64,000 bases of DNA from Gadus chalcogrammus (Eukaryota; Chordata; Actinopteri; Gadiformes; Gadidae): positions 28,081,139 through 28,145,138 of the forward strand of contig NC_079419.1 in assembly GCF_026213295.1 (NCBI RefSeq). The letters run 5' to 3'. Shown in pieces: positions 23,949-37,865 of the stretch. A program made the translations under genes and the position numbers. Within the stretch, counting starts at the first letter, position 1. Every line of letters starts with the position of its first letter. The notes under the pieces were generated by a model. That model worked only from the letters and a program-made list of their open reading frames with translations, ran no database searches and was not told the DNA's origin.

Positions 23949-25037
23949 CAGGAAGTGAGCCGATTTCTCAGCATCCCTTTGACATATCATAACCAGACTT
24001 GGTATATAGACCCATGGCCTCATAAAGGTGACACTGATTTAATTTGGTGACCTTTGACCTGTAGGGGGCGCTGTTATTAATGTCCATGTGTTTTGACCTC
24101 TTTCCCTTCACATGAGTACATTTACAACTTATTTTCAATGTCTGGTGATACTATCAGACCTCCCCGTATAGCTAGTATATTATTTCTTGCAGAAATATCC
24201 ACGACAGCCAATGATATTCGACCGCGAAGCCGCCAAACCGGAAACACGCCAATATCTCTGCAGCCCTTTGACATATCATAACCAAACTTGATATTGACCC
24301 ATAACATCATCATGGGACACTCAATGAATTTGGTGACCATTGACCTCTAGGGGCTATAATTAATGAAGACGTGTTTTAACTCCTCTCTCTTCACATGAGT
24401 ACATTTCAAACTTATTTTTAATGTCTAGGATACTGCCAGACCTCCTTAATAGTTATAAATTTTATTTCTCATTCATCAGAACTTGGCCGCCATGTTGAAA
24501 GTTGTCAAAATCAGTTGTACATTTCCACAGGCCACAAATTATCTCAATCTTCATGAAACTTGGCATATATGATCTTCCGACCAAGCTGTACAAATGTATC
24601 AAACAGCTTTCTCAAATTCAAAACCGTTTGGCCGTGACAGCCAATCAAACTTGACGGCGCTCATTAATGGGTAGACACTGCATCTGTGCGATAAGCGTTA
24701 ATTTGCAACATGACTATTTACCCTTCCCCCACTTAAAATTAACGCAATCCCCTGGATTGTACGAACTACCTTGAATGGTGCTGTTTACTGTCTCTTTGGA
24801 TATTGTTCGCGAATACCCTATGTAGTTGTGCTTTGTTCTGTCAGGCAGACTGGCATTGCCCCCATTACCTCTAGGTGGGGTCTTTTTCTCCATTACTCAT
24901 CCCACCGGCTGTCAGTATTGCCGATTTCCAGGCGGTCGTCATGTAGACCCCGGCCGATTGCGTGCCATCCGGCAGAAATAAGCCTACCGATCCGATTATG
25001 CTTGACACCACCACATTGCTGCATCGCAGCTATATTT

Positions 25038-26650
25038 ATTATTATTATTATTATGCTGCCATTGGAGTAATGGTAGCCATAGAACGCTTTGCGAAAAGTT
25101 TGTGGAAATTTGCACATGGTTCAGGACTCCCATTAGCCCATTAGCAACACTCAGGGTCGCTAGCCCTAACAGCTCTAGCGCCACCAACAGGTCAAAGTTG
25201 GGCATGCATTCATGTTCATAACTTTCGACCTATTCGACCAATATTCACAAACCAGGTATCATTGGATTCCTTGAACCAAGCCCAGTTCAACACAACCCTA
25301 TGACGTCATTGTGCCATGACGTATATTCCGCCATCTTGGTTTATGTCAAAAACCTTCAAAATGCTACTTCTATCACAAATCTTCTCCAATCATCTCGAAT
25401 CTTGACACACATGATCTTCTGGCCATGCTTGATAAAAAACATCGAATAGATTTGTCAAATTCAAAATCCGTTTGTCCGCTAAAGCCAATCAAATTTAACC
25501 GCCAAGTTGCCAACCGGAAGTAAGCCCATATCTCAGAAGCCCTTTGACCTATCATAACCAACCTTGGTAGAGAGACCCATGACCGCATCACGGTGACACT
25601 GAATGAATTTGGTGACCCTTGACCTCTAGGTGGCGCTGTTATTAATGTCGATGTGTTTTGACTCCTCTCTCTTCACATGAGTACATTTAAAACTTATTTT
25701 CAATGTCTGGTGATACTATCAGACCTCCCCATATAGCTCATATATTACGTCTTGCAGAAATATCCGCGACAGCCAATGATATTCGAGCGCGAAGCCGGAA
25801 AACCGGAAACACTGCCAATATCTCTGCAGCCCTTTGACATATCATAACCAAACTAGATACATTGACCCATAACATAATCATGGGACACTCAAAGAATTTG
25901 GTGACCATTGACCGCTAGGGGGGCGCTATAATTAATGAAGACGTGTTTTAACTCCTCTCTCTTCACATGAGTACATTTCAAACTTATTTTCAATGTCTGA
26001 TGATACTGTCAGACCTACTCATATAGCTATTAAATATTTCTCATTGCAACATCAGAACTTGGCCGCCATGTTGAAAGTTGTCAAAATCAGTTGTAAATTC
26101 CCACAGGCCACAAATTATGTCCAATCTTCATGAAACTCTGCATATATGATCTTCAGACCAAGCTGAACTAATGTGTTAAACAGCTTTCTCAAATTCAAAA
26201 CCGTTTGGCCGTGACAGGCAATCAAACTTGACGGCGCTCATTAATGGGTAGACACTGCACTCGTGTGGCGATAAGGCGGTACTTAATGTATAATGCACAT
26301 GACTATATTTACCATTCCGCCCACTTAAAATATAAACTGCAATTCCCACTGGATCAGATGCTTCACGAACCACCTCCAGAAGGGATGCTTGTTTACATGG
26401 TGTCTCTTTTAGGATATTGTTCCGAATACCCTATGTATTTGTGACATTTGTTCTGTCAGGCAGACTGCATTGCGCCCTTACCTCTAGGTGGGGTCCTTTT
26501 TCCCATTTACTCATCCCACCGGCTGTCGGTATTGCCGATTTCCGAGGCGGTCGTCATGTAGCCCCCAGGCCAATTGGCGTCCATCCGGCAGAATTAGCCT
26601 ACCGAGTCCGATTATGCTTGACACCCACATTGCTGCTCGCAGCTATATTT
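25038..26650 (+). mobile_element. Macrosatellite unit 3
   Basis: Full type, no 59-bp copy. CTCF-like motifs at 25,620-25,638 (AGGTGGCGCT form) and 25,909-25,928 (one extra G). YY1 core at 25,328-25,339. The internal hairpin is degraded (TTTAACCGCCAAGTTGCC). DR1 is altered to TGACCCTTGACCT. The first 100 bases carry several small deletions. Confidence 0.85.
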
Positions 26651-27957
26651 GGGTGTCAAGCAACTATGTTGCGAGACAAACCTATTGTTATTGTACGAAT
26701 TCTTATTATTATTATTATTATTATGCTGCCATTGGAGTCAATGGCAGCCCATAGAACCGCTTGGGCGAAAAGTTGTGAAATTTGGCACACTGGTTCAGGA
26801 CAGCCCCATTAGCCCATTAGCCAATCTCAGGTCGCTAGCCCAACAGCTCTAGCGCCACCAACAGGTCAAAGTTGGGCATGCATTCATGTTCATAACTTTC
26901 GACCTATTCGACCAATTATTCACAACCAGGTATCATTGGATTCCTTGAACCAAGCCCAGTTCAACACACCCTATGACGTCATTAGCGCCATGACGTATAT
27001 TTCCGCCATCTTGGTTTATGTCAAAAAACCTTCAAAATGCTACTCCTATCACAAATCTTGTCCAATCATCTCGAAACTTGGCACACATGATCTTCTGGCC
27101 ATCCTTGATGAAAAACATCGAATAGATTTGTCAAATTCAAAACCGTTTGCCCGCTAAAGCCAATCAAATTTGGCGGCGAAGCCGCCAAACAGGAAGTGAG
27201 CCGATTTCTCAGCATCCCTTTGACATATCATAACCAGACTTGGTATATAGACCCATGGCCTCATAAAGGTGACACTGATTTAATTTGGTGACCTTTGACC
27301 TGTAGGGGGCGCTGTTATTAATGTCCATGTGTTTTGACCTCTTTCTCTTCACATGAGTACATTTACAACTTATTTTCAATGTCTGGTGATACTATCAGAC
27401 CTCCCCGTATAGCTAGTATATTATAACTTGCACAAATATCCGCGACAGCCAATGATATTCAACCGCGAAGCCGCCAAACTGGAAAAACGCCAATATCTCA
27501 GTATCCCTTGGACAAATCATAACCAAACTTGATACCTAGACCCATAACATCATTATGGGGACACTCAATGAATTTGGTGACCATTGACCTCTAGGGGGCG
27601 CTATAATTAATGAAGACGTGTTTTAACTCCTCTCTCTTCACATGAGTACATTTCAAACTTATTTCAATGTTTATGATACTGTCAGACCTCCCCATATATC
27701 TTGTAAATTATTTTGTTGATATTGTTCCGAATACCCCTATGTATTTGTGACATTTGTTCTGTCAGGCAGACTGCATTGCCGCCCTTACCTCTAGGTGGGG
27801 TCCCTTTTCCCATTTACCTCATCCCACCGGCTGTTCGGTATTGCCGATTTCCGAGACGGTCGTCATGTAGCCCCTGGCCGATTACGTCCATCCGGCAGAA
27901 TTAGCCTACCGAGTCCCATTATGCTTGACACCCACATTGCTGCTCGCAGCTATAATT
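26651..27957 (+). mobile_element. Macrosatellite unit 4, short form
   Basis: Short form with one 59-bp 5' copy. It carries the common deletion that joins GTAAATTATTTTG to TTGATATTGTTCCG (near 27,700-27,725). CTCF-like motifs at 27,296-27,314 and 27,585-27,603; YY1 core at 27,003-27,014. Confidence 0.85.
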
Positions 27958-29573
27958 ATTATTATTATTATTATGCTGCCATTGGAGTCAATGGCAGCCC
28001 ATAGAACCGCTTGGCGAAAAGTTGTGAAATTTGGCACACTTGTTCAGGACAGCCCCATTAGCCCATTAAGCCAATCTCAGGTCGCTAGCCCAACAGCTCT
28101 AGCGCCACCAACAGGTCAAAGTTGGGCATGCATTCATGTTCATAACTTTCGACCTATTCGACCAATATTCACAAACCAGGTATCATTGGATTCCTTGAAC
28201 CAAGCCCAGTTCAACACACCCTATGACGTCATTGCGCCATGACGTATATTTCCGCCATCTTGGTTTATGTCAAAAACCTTCAAAATGCTACTTCTATCAC
28301 AAATCTTGTCCAATCATCTCGAATCTTGGACACACATGATCTTCTGGCCATCTTGATAAAAAACATTGAATAGATTTGTCAATTCAAAACCGTTTGCCCG
28401 CTAAAGCCAATCAAATTTGGCGGCAAAGCCGCCAAACAGGAAGTGAGCCAATTCTCAGCATCCCTTTGACATATCATAACCAGACTTGGTATATAGACCC
28501 ATGGCCTCATAAAGGTGACACTGATTGAATTTGGTGACCTTTGACCTCTAGGGGGCGCTGTTATTAATGTCGATGTGTTTTGACTCCTTTCTCTTCACAT
28601 GAGTACATTTAAAACTTATTTTCAATGTCTGGTGATACTATCAGACCTCCCCGTATAGCTAGTATATTATGTCTTGCAGAAATATCCGCGACAGCCAATG
28701 ATATTCGACCGCGAAGCCGCCAAACCGGAAACACGCCAATATCTCAGCAGCCCTTTGACATATCATAACCAAACTTGATACATAGACCCATAACATCATC
28801 ATGGGGACACTCAATGAATTTGGTGACCATTGACCTCTAGGGGGCGCTTTAATTAATGAAGACGTGTTTTAACTCCTCTCTCTTCACATGAGTACATTTC
28901 AAACTTATTTTCAATGTCTGATGATACTGTCAGACCTACTCATATAGCTTATAAATTATTTCTCATTGCAACATCAGAACTTGGCCGCCATGTTGAAAGT
29001 TGTCAAAATCAGTTGTAAATTTCCCACAGGCCACAAATTATGTCCAATCTTCATGAACTCTGCATATATGATCTTCAGACCAAGTGAACTAATGTATTCA
29101 AACAGCTTTCTCAAATTCAAAACCGTTTGGCCGTGACAGCAATCAAACTTGACGGCGCTCATTAATGGGTAGACACTGCACTCGTGTGGCGACAAGCGGT
29201 ACTTAATGTATAATGCAACAATGACTATAGTTACCATTCCGCCCACTTACAATATAAACTGCAATTCCCACTGGATTAGATGCTTCACGAACCACCTCCA
29301 GAACGGATGCTTGTTTACATGGTGTCTCTTTTAGGGAATATTGTTCCGAATACCCTATTGTATTTGTGACATTTGTTCTGTCAGGCAGACTGCATTGCGC
29401 CCTTTACCTCTAGGTGGGGTCCTTTTTCCCATTTACTCATCCCCACCGGCTGTCGGTATTGCCGATTTCCGAGGCGGTCGTCATGTAGCCCCCTGGCCAA
29501 TTGCGTCCATCCGGCAGAATTAGCCTACCGAGTCCGATTATGCTTGACACCCACATTGCTGCTCGCAGCTATT
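27958..29573 (+). mobile_element. Macrosatellite unit 5
   Basis: Full type, no 59-bp copy. CTCF-like motifs at 28,542-28,560 and 28,831-28,849; YY1 core at 28,252-28,263. DR1 intact. Confidence 0.85.
28529..28560 (+). promoter_or_regulatory. DR1 overlapping CTCF-like motif (example)
   Basis: TGACCTTTGACCT is, on the minus strand, the DR1 sequence AGGTCAAAGGTCA bound by HNF4 and PPAR-RXR type receptors. It overlaps TGACCTCTAGGGGGCGCTG (28,542-28,560), which differs at one position from the vertebrate CTCF consensus YGRCCASYAGRKGGCRSYV. The CTCF-like motif occurs twice per unit, always in this orientation. This is a motif match made from memory of the consensus; occupancy is unknown. Confidence 0.55.
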
Positions 29574-30937
29574 ATTGGGTGTCAAGCAACTATGTTGCGA
29601 GACAACCTATTGTTATTGTACGAATTCTTATTATTGGGTGTCAAGCAACTATTGTTGCGAGACAACCTATTGTTATTGTACGAATTCTTATTATTATTAT
29701 TATATTATGCTGCCATTGGAGTCAATGGCAGCCATAGAACCGCTTGGCGAAAAGTTGTGAAATTTGGCACACTTGTTCAGGACTGCCCCATTAGCCCATT
29801 AAGCCAATCTAAGGTCGCTAGCCCAACAGCTCTAGCGCCACCAACAGGTCAAAGTTGGGCATGCATTCATGTTCATAACTTTTGACCTATTCGACCAATT
29901 TTCACAAACCAGGTATCATTGGATTCCTTGAACCAAGCCCAGTTCAACACACCCTATGACGTCATTGCGCCATGACGTAAATGTCCGCCATCTTGGTTTA
30001 TGTCAAAAACCTTCAAAATGCTACTCCTATCACAAATCTTGTCCAATCATCTCGAAACTTGGCACACATGATCTTCTGGCCATCCTTGATGAAAAACATC
30101 GAATAGATTTGTCAAATTCAAAACCGTTTGCCCGCTAAAGCCAATCAAATTTGGCGGCGAAGCCGCCAAACAGGAAGTGAGCCGATTTCTCAGCATCCCT
30201 TTGACATATCATAACCAGACTTGGTATATAGACCCATGGCCTCATAAAGGTGACACTGATTTAATTTGGTGACCTTTGACCTGTAGGGGGCGCTGTTATT
30301 AATGTCCATGTGTTTTGACCTCTTTCTCTTCACATGAGTACATTTACAACTTATTTTCAATGTCTGGTGATACTATCAGACCTCCCCGTATAGCTAGTAT
30401 ATTATAACTTGCACAAATATCCGCGACAGCCAATGATATTCAACCGCGAAGCCGCCAAACTGGAAAAACGCCAATATCTCAGTATCCCTTGGACAAATCA
30501 TAACCAAACTTGATACATAGACCCATAACATCATTATGGGGACACTCAATGAATTTGGTGACCATTGACCTCTAGGGGGCGCTATAATTAATGAAGACGT
30601 GTTTTAACTCCTCTCTCTTCACATGAGTACATTTCAAACTTATTATCAATGTTTAATGATACTGTCAGACCTCCCCATATATCTTGTAAATTATTTTGTT
30701 GATATTGTTCCGAATACCCCTATGTATTTGTGACATTTGTTCTGTCAGGCAGACTGCATTGCCCCCTTACCTCTAGGTGGGGTCCTTTTCCCATTTACTC
30801 ATCCCACCGGCTGTCGGTATTGCCGATTTCCGAGGCGGTCGTCATGTAGCCCCCTGGCCGATTGCGTCCATCCGGCAGAATAAGCCTACCGAGTCCGATT
30901 ATGCTTGACACCCACATTGCTGCTCGCAGCTATATTT
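29574..30937 (+). mobile_element. Macrosatellite unit 6, short form
   Basis: Short form with two 59-bp copies; the second hairpin loop has four bases (TATT). CTCF-like motifs at 30,277-30,295 and 30,566-30,584; YY1 core at 29,995-30,006. Very similar to unit 9 along its length. Confidence 0.85.
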
Positions 30938-32554
30938 ATTATTATTATTATGCTGCCATTGGAGTCAATGGCAGCCCATAGAACCGCTTGGCGAAAAGTT
31001 GTGAAATTTGGCACACTGGTTCAGGACATGCCCCATTAGCCCATTAAGCCAATCTCAGGTCGCTAGCCCAACAGCTCTAGCGCCACCAACAGGTCAAAGT
31101 TGGGCATGCATTCATGTTCATAACTTTCGACCTATTCGACCAATTTCACAAACCAGGTATCATTGGATTCCTTGAACCAAGCCCAGTTCAACACACCCTA
31201 TGACGTCATTGCGTCATGACGTATATTTCCGCCATCTTGGTTTATGTCAAAAACCCTTCAAAATGCTACTTCTATCACAAATCTTGTCCAATCATCTCGA
31301 AATCTTGGTACACATGATCTTCTGGCCATGCTTGATGAAAAACATCGAATAGATTTGTCAAATTCAAAACCGTTTGCCCGCTAAAGCCAATCAAATTTGG
31401 CGGCCAAGTTGCCAAACCGGAAGTAAGCCCATATCTCAGAAGCCCTTTGACCTATCATAACCAACCTTGGTAGAGAGACCCATGACCGCATCACGGTGAC
31501 ACTGAATGAATTTGGTGACCCTTGACCTCTAGGTGGCGCTGTTATTATGTCGATGTGTTTTGACTCCTCTCTCTTCACATGAGTACATTTAAAACTTATT
31601 TTCAATGTCTGGTGATACTATCAGACCTCCCCATATAGCTCATATATTACGTCTTGCAGAAATATCCGCGACAGCCAATGATATTCGAGCGCGAAGCCAG
31701 AAAACCGGAAACATGCCAATATCTCTGCAGCCCTTTGACATATCATAACCAAACTTGATACATTGACCCATAACATAATCATGGGGACACTCAAAGAATT
31801 TGGTGACCATTGACCGCTAGGGGGCGCTATAATTAATGAAGACGTGTTTTAACTCCTCTCTCTTCACATGAGTACATTTCAAACTTATTTTCAATGTCTG
31901 ATGATACTGTCAGACCTCTCTATATAGCTTATAAATTATTTCTCATTGCAACATCAGAACTTGGCCGCCATGTTGAAAGTTGTCAAAATCAGTTGTAAAT
32001 TTCCACAGGCCACAAATTATGTCCAATCTTCATGAAACTTGGCATATATGATCTTCAGACCAAGCTGAACAAATGTATCAAACCGCTTTCTCAAATTCAA
32101 AACCGTTTGGCCGTGACAGCCAATCAAACTTGACGGCGCTCATTAATGGGTAGACACTGCACTCGTGTGGCGATAAGCGGTACTTAATGTATAATGCAAC
32201 AATGACTATATTTACCATTCCGCCCACTTAAAATATAAACTGCAATTCCCACTGGATTAGATGCTTCACGAACCACCTCCAGAACGGGATGCTTGTTTAC
32301 ATTGTGTCTCTTTTAGGGATATTGTTCCGAATACCCCTATGTATTTGTGACATTTGTTCTGTCAGGCCGACTGCATTGCCCCCTTACCTCTAGGTGGGGT
32401 CCTTTTCCCATTTACTCATCCCACCGGCTGTCAGTATTGCCGATTTCCGAGGCGGTCGTCATGTAGCCCCCTGGCCGATTGCGTCCATCCGGCAGAATAA
32501 GCCTACCGAGTCCGATTATGCTTGACACCCACATTGCTGCTCGCAGCTATATTT
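30938..32554 (+). mobile_element. Macrosatellite unit 7
   Basis: Full type, no 59-bp copy. CTCF-like motifs at 31,523-31,541 (GGTGGCGCT form) and 31,811-31,829; YY1 core at 31,229-31,240. One arm of the internal hairpin is altered. Confidence 0.85.
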
Positions 32555-34170
32555 ATTATTATTATTATGCTGCCATTGGAGTCAATGGTAGCCCATAGAA
32601 CCGCTTTGCGAAAAGTTGTGAAATTTGGCACACTGGTTCAGGACAGCCCCATTAGCCCATTAAGCCAATCTCAGGTCGCTAGCCCTACAGCTCTAGCGCC
32701 ACCAACAGGTCAAAGTTGGGCATGCATTCATGTTCATAACTTTCGACCTATTCGACCAATATTCACAAACCAGGTATCATTGGATTCCTTGAACCAAGCC
32801 CAGTTCAACAAACCCTATGACGTCATTGTGCCATGACGTATATTTCCGCCATCTTGGTTTATGTCAAAAACCTTCAAAATGCTACTTCTATCACAAATCT
32901 TCTCCAATCATCTCGAATCTTGACAGACATGATCTTCTGGCCATGCTTGATAAAAAACATCGAATAGATTTGTCAAATTCAAATCCGTTTGTCCGCTAAA
33001 GCCAATCAAATTTAACCGCCAAGTTGCCAAACCGGAAGTAAGCCCATATCTCAGAAGCCCTTTGACCTATCATAACCAACCTTGGTAGAGAGACCCATGA
33101 CCGCATCACGGTGACACTGAATGAATTTGGTGACCCTTGACCTCTAGGTGGCGCTGTTATTAATGTCGATGTGTTTTGACTCCTCTCTCTTCACATGAGT
33201 ACATTTAAAACTTATTTTCAATGTCTGGTGATACTATCAGACCTCCCCATATAGCTCATATATTACGTCTTGCAGAAATATCCGCGACAGCCAATGATAT
33301 TCGAGCGTGAAGCCGGAAAACCGGAAACATGCCAATATCTCTGCAGCCCTTTGACATATCATAACCAAACTAGATACATTGACCCATAACATAATCATGG
33401 GGACACTCAAAGAATTTGGTGACCATTGACCGCTAGGGGGCGCTATAATTAATGAAGACGTGTTTTAACTCCTCTCTCTTCACATGAGTACATTTCAAAC
33501 TTATTTTCAATGTCTGATGATACTGTCAGACCTACTCATATAGCATATAAATTATTTCTCATTGCAACATCAGAACTTGGCCGCCATGTTGAAAGTTGTC
33601 AAAATCAGTTGTAAATTCCCACAGGCCACAAATTATGTCCAATCTTCATGAAACTCTGCATATATGATCTTCAGACCAAGCTGAACTAATGTGTTAAACA
33701 GCTTTCTCAAATTCAAAACCGTTTGGCCGTGACAGGCAATCAAACTTGACGGCGCTCATTAATGGGTAGACACTGCACTCGTGTGGCGATAAGCGGTACT
33801 TAATGTATAATGCAACAATGACTATATTTACCATTCCGCCCACTTAAAATATAAACTGCAATTCCCACTGGATCAGATGCTTCACGAACCACCTCCAGAA
33901 GGGATGCTTGTTTACATGGTGTCTCTTTTAGGGATATTGTTCCGAATACCCCTATGTATTTGTGACATTTGTTCTGTCAGGCAGACTGCATTGCGCCCTT
34001 ACCTCTAGGTGGGGTCCTTTTTCCCATTTACTCATCCCACCGGCTGTCGGTATTGCCGATTTCCGAGGCGGTCGTCATGTAGCCCCCAGGCCAATTGCGT
34101 CCATCCGGCAGAATTAGCCTACCGAGTCCGATTATGCTTGACACCCACATTGCTGCTCGCAGCTATATTT
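32555..34170 (+). mobile_element. Macrosatellite unit 8
   Basis: Full type, no 59-bp copy. CTCF-like motifs at 33,138-33,156 and 33,427-33,445; YY1 core at 32,846-32,857. Same subtype as units 3, 7, 20 and 21 (TGACCCTTGACCT, degraded hairpin). Confidence 0.85.
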
Positions 34171-35535
34171 GGGTGTCAAGCAACTATGTTGCGAGACAAC
34201 CTATTGTTATTGTACGAATTCTTCTTCTTATTGGGTGTCAAGCAACTATGTTGCGAGACAACCTATTGTTATTGTACGAATTCTTATTATTATTATTATT
34301 ATTATGCTGCCATTGGAGTCAATGGCAGCCCATAGAACCGCTTGGCGAAAAGTTGTGAAATTTGGCACACTTGTTCAGGACTGCCCCATTAGCCCATTAA
34401 GCCAATCTAAGGTCGCTAGCCCAACAGCTCTAGCGCCACCAACAGGTCAAAGTTGGGCATGCATTCATGTTCATAACTTTTGACCTATTCGACCAATTTT
34501 CACAAACCAGGTATCATTGGATTCCTTGAACCAAGCCCAGTTCAACAAACCCTATGACGTCATTGCGCCATGACGTATATGTCCGCCATCTTGGTTTATG
34601 TCAAAAACCTTCAAAATGCTACTCCTATCACAAATCTTGTCCAATCATCTCGAAACTTGGCACACATGATCTTCTGGCCATCCTTGATGAAAAACATCGA
34701 ATAGATTTGTCAAATTCAAAACCGTTTGCCCGCTAAAGCCAATCAAATTTGGCGGCGAAGCCGCCAAACAGGAAGTGAGCCGATTTCTCAGCATCCCTTT
34801 GACATATCATAACCAGACTTGGTATATAGACCCATGGCCTCATAAAGGTGACACTGATTTAATTTGGTGACCTTTGACCTGTAGGGGGCGCTGTTATTAA
34901 TGTCCATGTGTTTTGACCTCTTTCCCTTCACATGAGTACATTTACAACTTATTTTCAATGTCTGGTGATACTATCAGACCTCCCCGTATAGCTAGTATAT
35001 TATAACTTGCACAAATATCCGCGACAGCCAATGATATTCAACCGCGAAGCCGCCAAACTGGAAAAACGCCAATATCTCAGTATCCCTTGGACAAATCATA
35101 ACCAAACTTGATACATAGACCCATAACATCATTATGGGGACACTCAATGAATTTGGTGACCATTGACCTCTAGGGGGCGCTATAATTAATGAAGACGTGT
35201 TTTAACTCCTCTCTCTTCACATGAGTACATTTCAAACTTATTATCAATGTTTAATGATACTGTCAGACCTCCCCATATATCTTGTAAATTATTTTGTTGA
35301 TATTGTTCCGAATACCCCTATGTATTTGTGACATTTGTTCTGTCAGGCAGACTGCATTGCCCCCTTACCTCTAGGTGGGGTCCTTTTCCCATTTACTCAT
35401 CCCACCGGCTGTCGGTATTGCCGATTTCCGAGGCGGTCGTCATGTAGCCCCCTGGCCGATTGCGTCCATCCGGCAGAATAAGCCTACCGAGTCCGATTAT
35501 GCTTGACACCCACATTGCTGCTCGCAGCTATATTT
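34171..35535 (+). mobile_element. Macrosatellite unit 9, short form
   Basis: Short form with two 59-bp copies separated by TTCTTCTTATT. CTCF-like motifs at 34,875-34,893 and 35,164-35,182; YY1 core at 34,583-34,594. Near-identical to unit 6. Confidence 0.85.
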
Positions 35536-37865
35536 GGGTGTCAAGCAACTATGTTGCGAGACAACCTATTGTTATTGTACGAATTCCTATTATTATTATT
35601 ATCCTTCAATGGGAGTCAATGGCAGCCCATAGAACCGCTTGGCGAAAAGTTGTGAAATTTGGCACACTGGTTCAGGACAGCCCCATTAGCCCATTAGGCC
35701 AATCTCAGGTCGCTAGCCCTACAGCTCTAGCGCCACCAACAGGTCAAAGTTGGACATGCATTCATGTTCATAACTTTCGACCTATTCGACCAATATTCAC
35801 AAATCAGGTATCATTGGATTCCTTGAACCAAGCCCAGTTCAACACACCCTATGACGTCATTGCGCCATGACGTATATTTCCGCCATCTTGGTTTATGTCA
35901 AAAACCTTCAAAATGCTACTCCTATCACAAATCTTGTCCAATCATCTCGAAACTTGGCACACATGATCTTCTGGCCATGCTTGATGAAAAACATTGAATA
36001 GATTTGTCAAATTCAAAACCGTTTGCCCGCTAAAGCCAATCAAATTTGGCGGCAAAGCCGCCAAAGCGGATGTAAGCCAATATCTCAACAGCCCTTTGAC
36101 ATATCATAACCAACCTTGGTATATAGACCCAAGCCCCCATAAAGCTGACACTGAATGAATTTGGTGACCTTTGACCTCTAGGGGGCGCTGTTATTAATGT
36201 CGATGTGTTTTGACTCCTCCCTCTTCACATGAGTACATTTAAAAATTATTTTCAATGTCTGGTGATACTATCAGACCTCCCCGTATAGCGAGTATATTAT
36301 TTTTTGCAGAAATATCCGCGGCAGCTAATGATATTCGACCGCGAAGCCGCCAAACCGGAAACACGCCAATATCTCAGCAGCCCTTTGACATATCATAACC
36401 AAACTTGATACATAGACCCATAACATCATCAGGGGGACACTCAATGAATTTGGTGACCATTGACCTATAGGGGGCGTTATAATTACTGAAGACGTGTTTT
36501 AACTTCTCTCTCTTCACATGAGTACATTTCAAACTTATTTTTAATGTCTGAGGATACTGCCAGACCTCCTTATGTAGCTTATGAATTATTTCTCATTGCA
36601 TCAGAACTTGGCCGCCATGTTGCAAGTTGTCAAAATCAGTTGAAAATTTCCACAGGCCACAAATTATGTCTGTGTTGTCTCTCCTGGCACTCATTTAATA
36701 TTCTTACATTGATTTCTTAAATATGTATATGTAAAAACGGATGTGAATAATTACTTTACAGTTAAAATAAGCCAATGTATAAATTCATATTATTTTGCCG
36801 TTTTAGGTTTGTTATTATTTCACTTCCGGTTTAGTCACTTCCTGTGACGTCATTTCCTGTTAAAAATCGTACCTCTGTAGAAGGAATGGCAGACATGTGC
36901 ATCTTCTGATTGTAATCCGCTAGCATCCACATGAAAGCATCTAAGAGGCAATGCCGTAAGTTTGTTTAATCAATGCAAGACATGTTTAAGATAATATATT
37001 AGAGTGGATTTAGTTAAAAATAATGTTTGATGTGTTGTTAAAAACGTTTTGGTTAGCAATTGTGTACAAACTAAAATCAATGCAATTGGCATCAGAATGT
37101 CTTCATGCAGTGTTAGACAGTTTATATTATTATTTACAACTATGTACAACATGCTGTTTAGTCAAATGTACATTCAGTATTTTTGTATTCTTTTATTTGC
37201 AGTTTTCACCGTCTGTTCATGAGGAATTGTGACAGTAAATGGTCAACCTTACTACGACTCTGTCTTCATTGGCTACGGTTTAACTCGGTGTTAAGTCAGG
37301 GTTACAACACACTGCACGAGAACACTACAATGTCCAATCTTCATAGAACTTGGCATATATGATCTTCCGACCAAGCTGAACAAATGTATCAAACCGCTTT
37401 CTCAAATTCATAAACCGTTTGGCCGTGACAGCCAATCAAACTTGACGACGCTCATTAATGGGTAGACACTGCACTCGTGTGGCGACAAGCGGTACTTAAT
37501 GTATACTACAACAATGACTATATTTACCATTACGCCGATTTACAATATAAACTTCAATTCCCGATGGATTAGATGCTTCACGAACCACCTCCAGAACGGG
37601 TGCTTGTTTACATTGTGTCTCTTTTAGGAATATTGTTCCGAATACCCCTATGTATTTGTGACATTTGTTCTGTCAGGCAGACTGTATTGCGCCCTTACCT
37701 CTAGGTGGGGTCCTTTTCCCATTTCCTCATCCCACCGGCTGTCGGTATTGCCGATTTCCGAGACGGTCGTCATGTAGCCCCCTGGCCGATTACGTCCATC
37801 CGGCAGAATTAGCCTACCGAGTCCCATTATGCTTGACACCCACATTGCTGCTCGCAGCTATATTT
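35536..37865 (+). mobile_element. Macrosatellite unit 10, carries solo LTR
   Basis: Full type with one 59-bp copy and a 659-bp solo LTR (36,671-37,329). CTCF-like motifs at 36,172-36,190 and 36,461-36,479 (second ends GCGTT); YY1 core at 35,880-35,891. Hairpin loop AAA. Confidence 0.85.
36671..37329 (+). mobile_element. Solo LTR of a retrotransposon, copy 1
   Basis: 659-bp insert beginning TGTGTTGTCTCTCC and ending AACACTACA, flanked by the 5-bp direct repeat ATGTC (36,666-36,670 and 37,330-37,334). TG...CA ends with a 5-bp target duplication are diagnostic of LTR integration. No internal retroelement genes are present, so it is a solo LTR left by LTR-LTR recombination. A cluster CACTTCCGG (36,821), CACTTCC (36,836), TGACGTCA (36,845-36,852) and ATTTCCTG looks like an ETS/CRE promoter region. 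Orientation is tentative and the family is not identified. Confidence 0.85.

Larger units (their letters stand above)
23351..25037 (+). mobile_element. Macrosatellite unit 2
   Basis: Full type with two copies of the 59-bp 5' unit (GGGTGTC at 23,357 and 23,410). CTCF-like motif at 24,055-24,073; the second site near 24,342 is broken by a deletion in GGGGGCGCT. YY1 core at 23,763-23,774. The right third, from about 24,290, has many small deletions not shared by neighbours, which could be decay or local sequence error. Confidence 0.85.

Noticed and set aside
36970..37232. Short open frames inside the solo LTR (and the same in 48,340-48,602)
   Set aside because: They lie wholly inside a solo LTR and occur on both strands; no retroelement protein motif.
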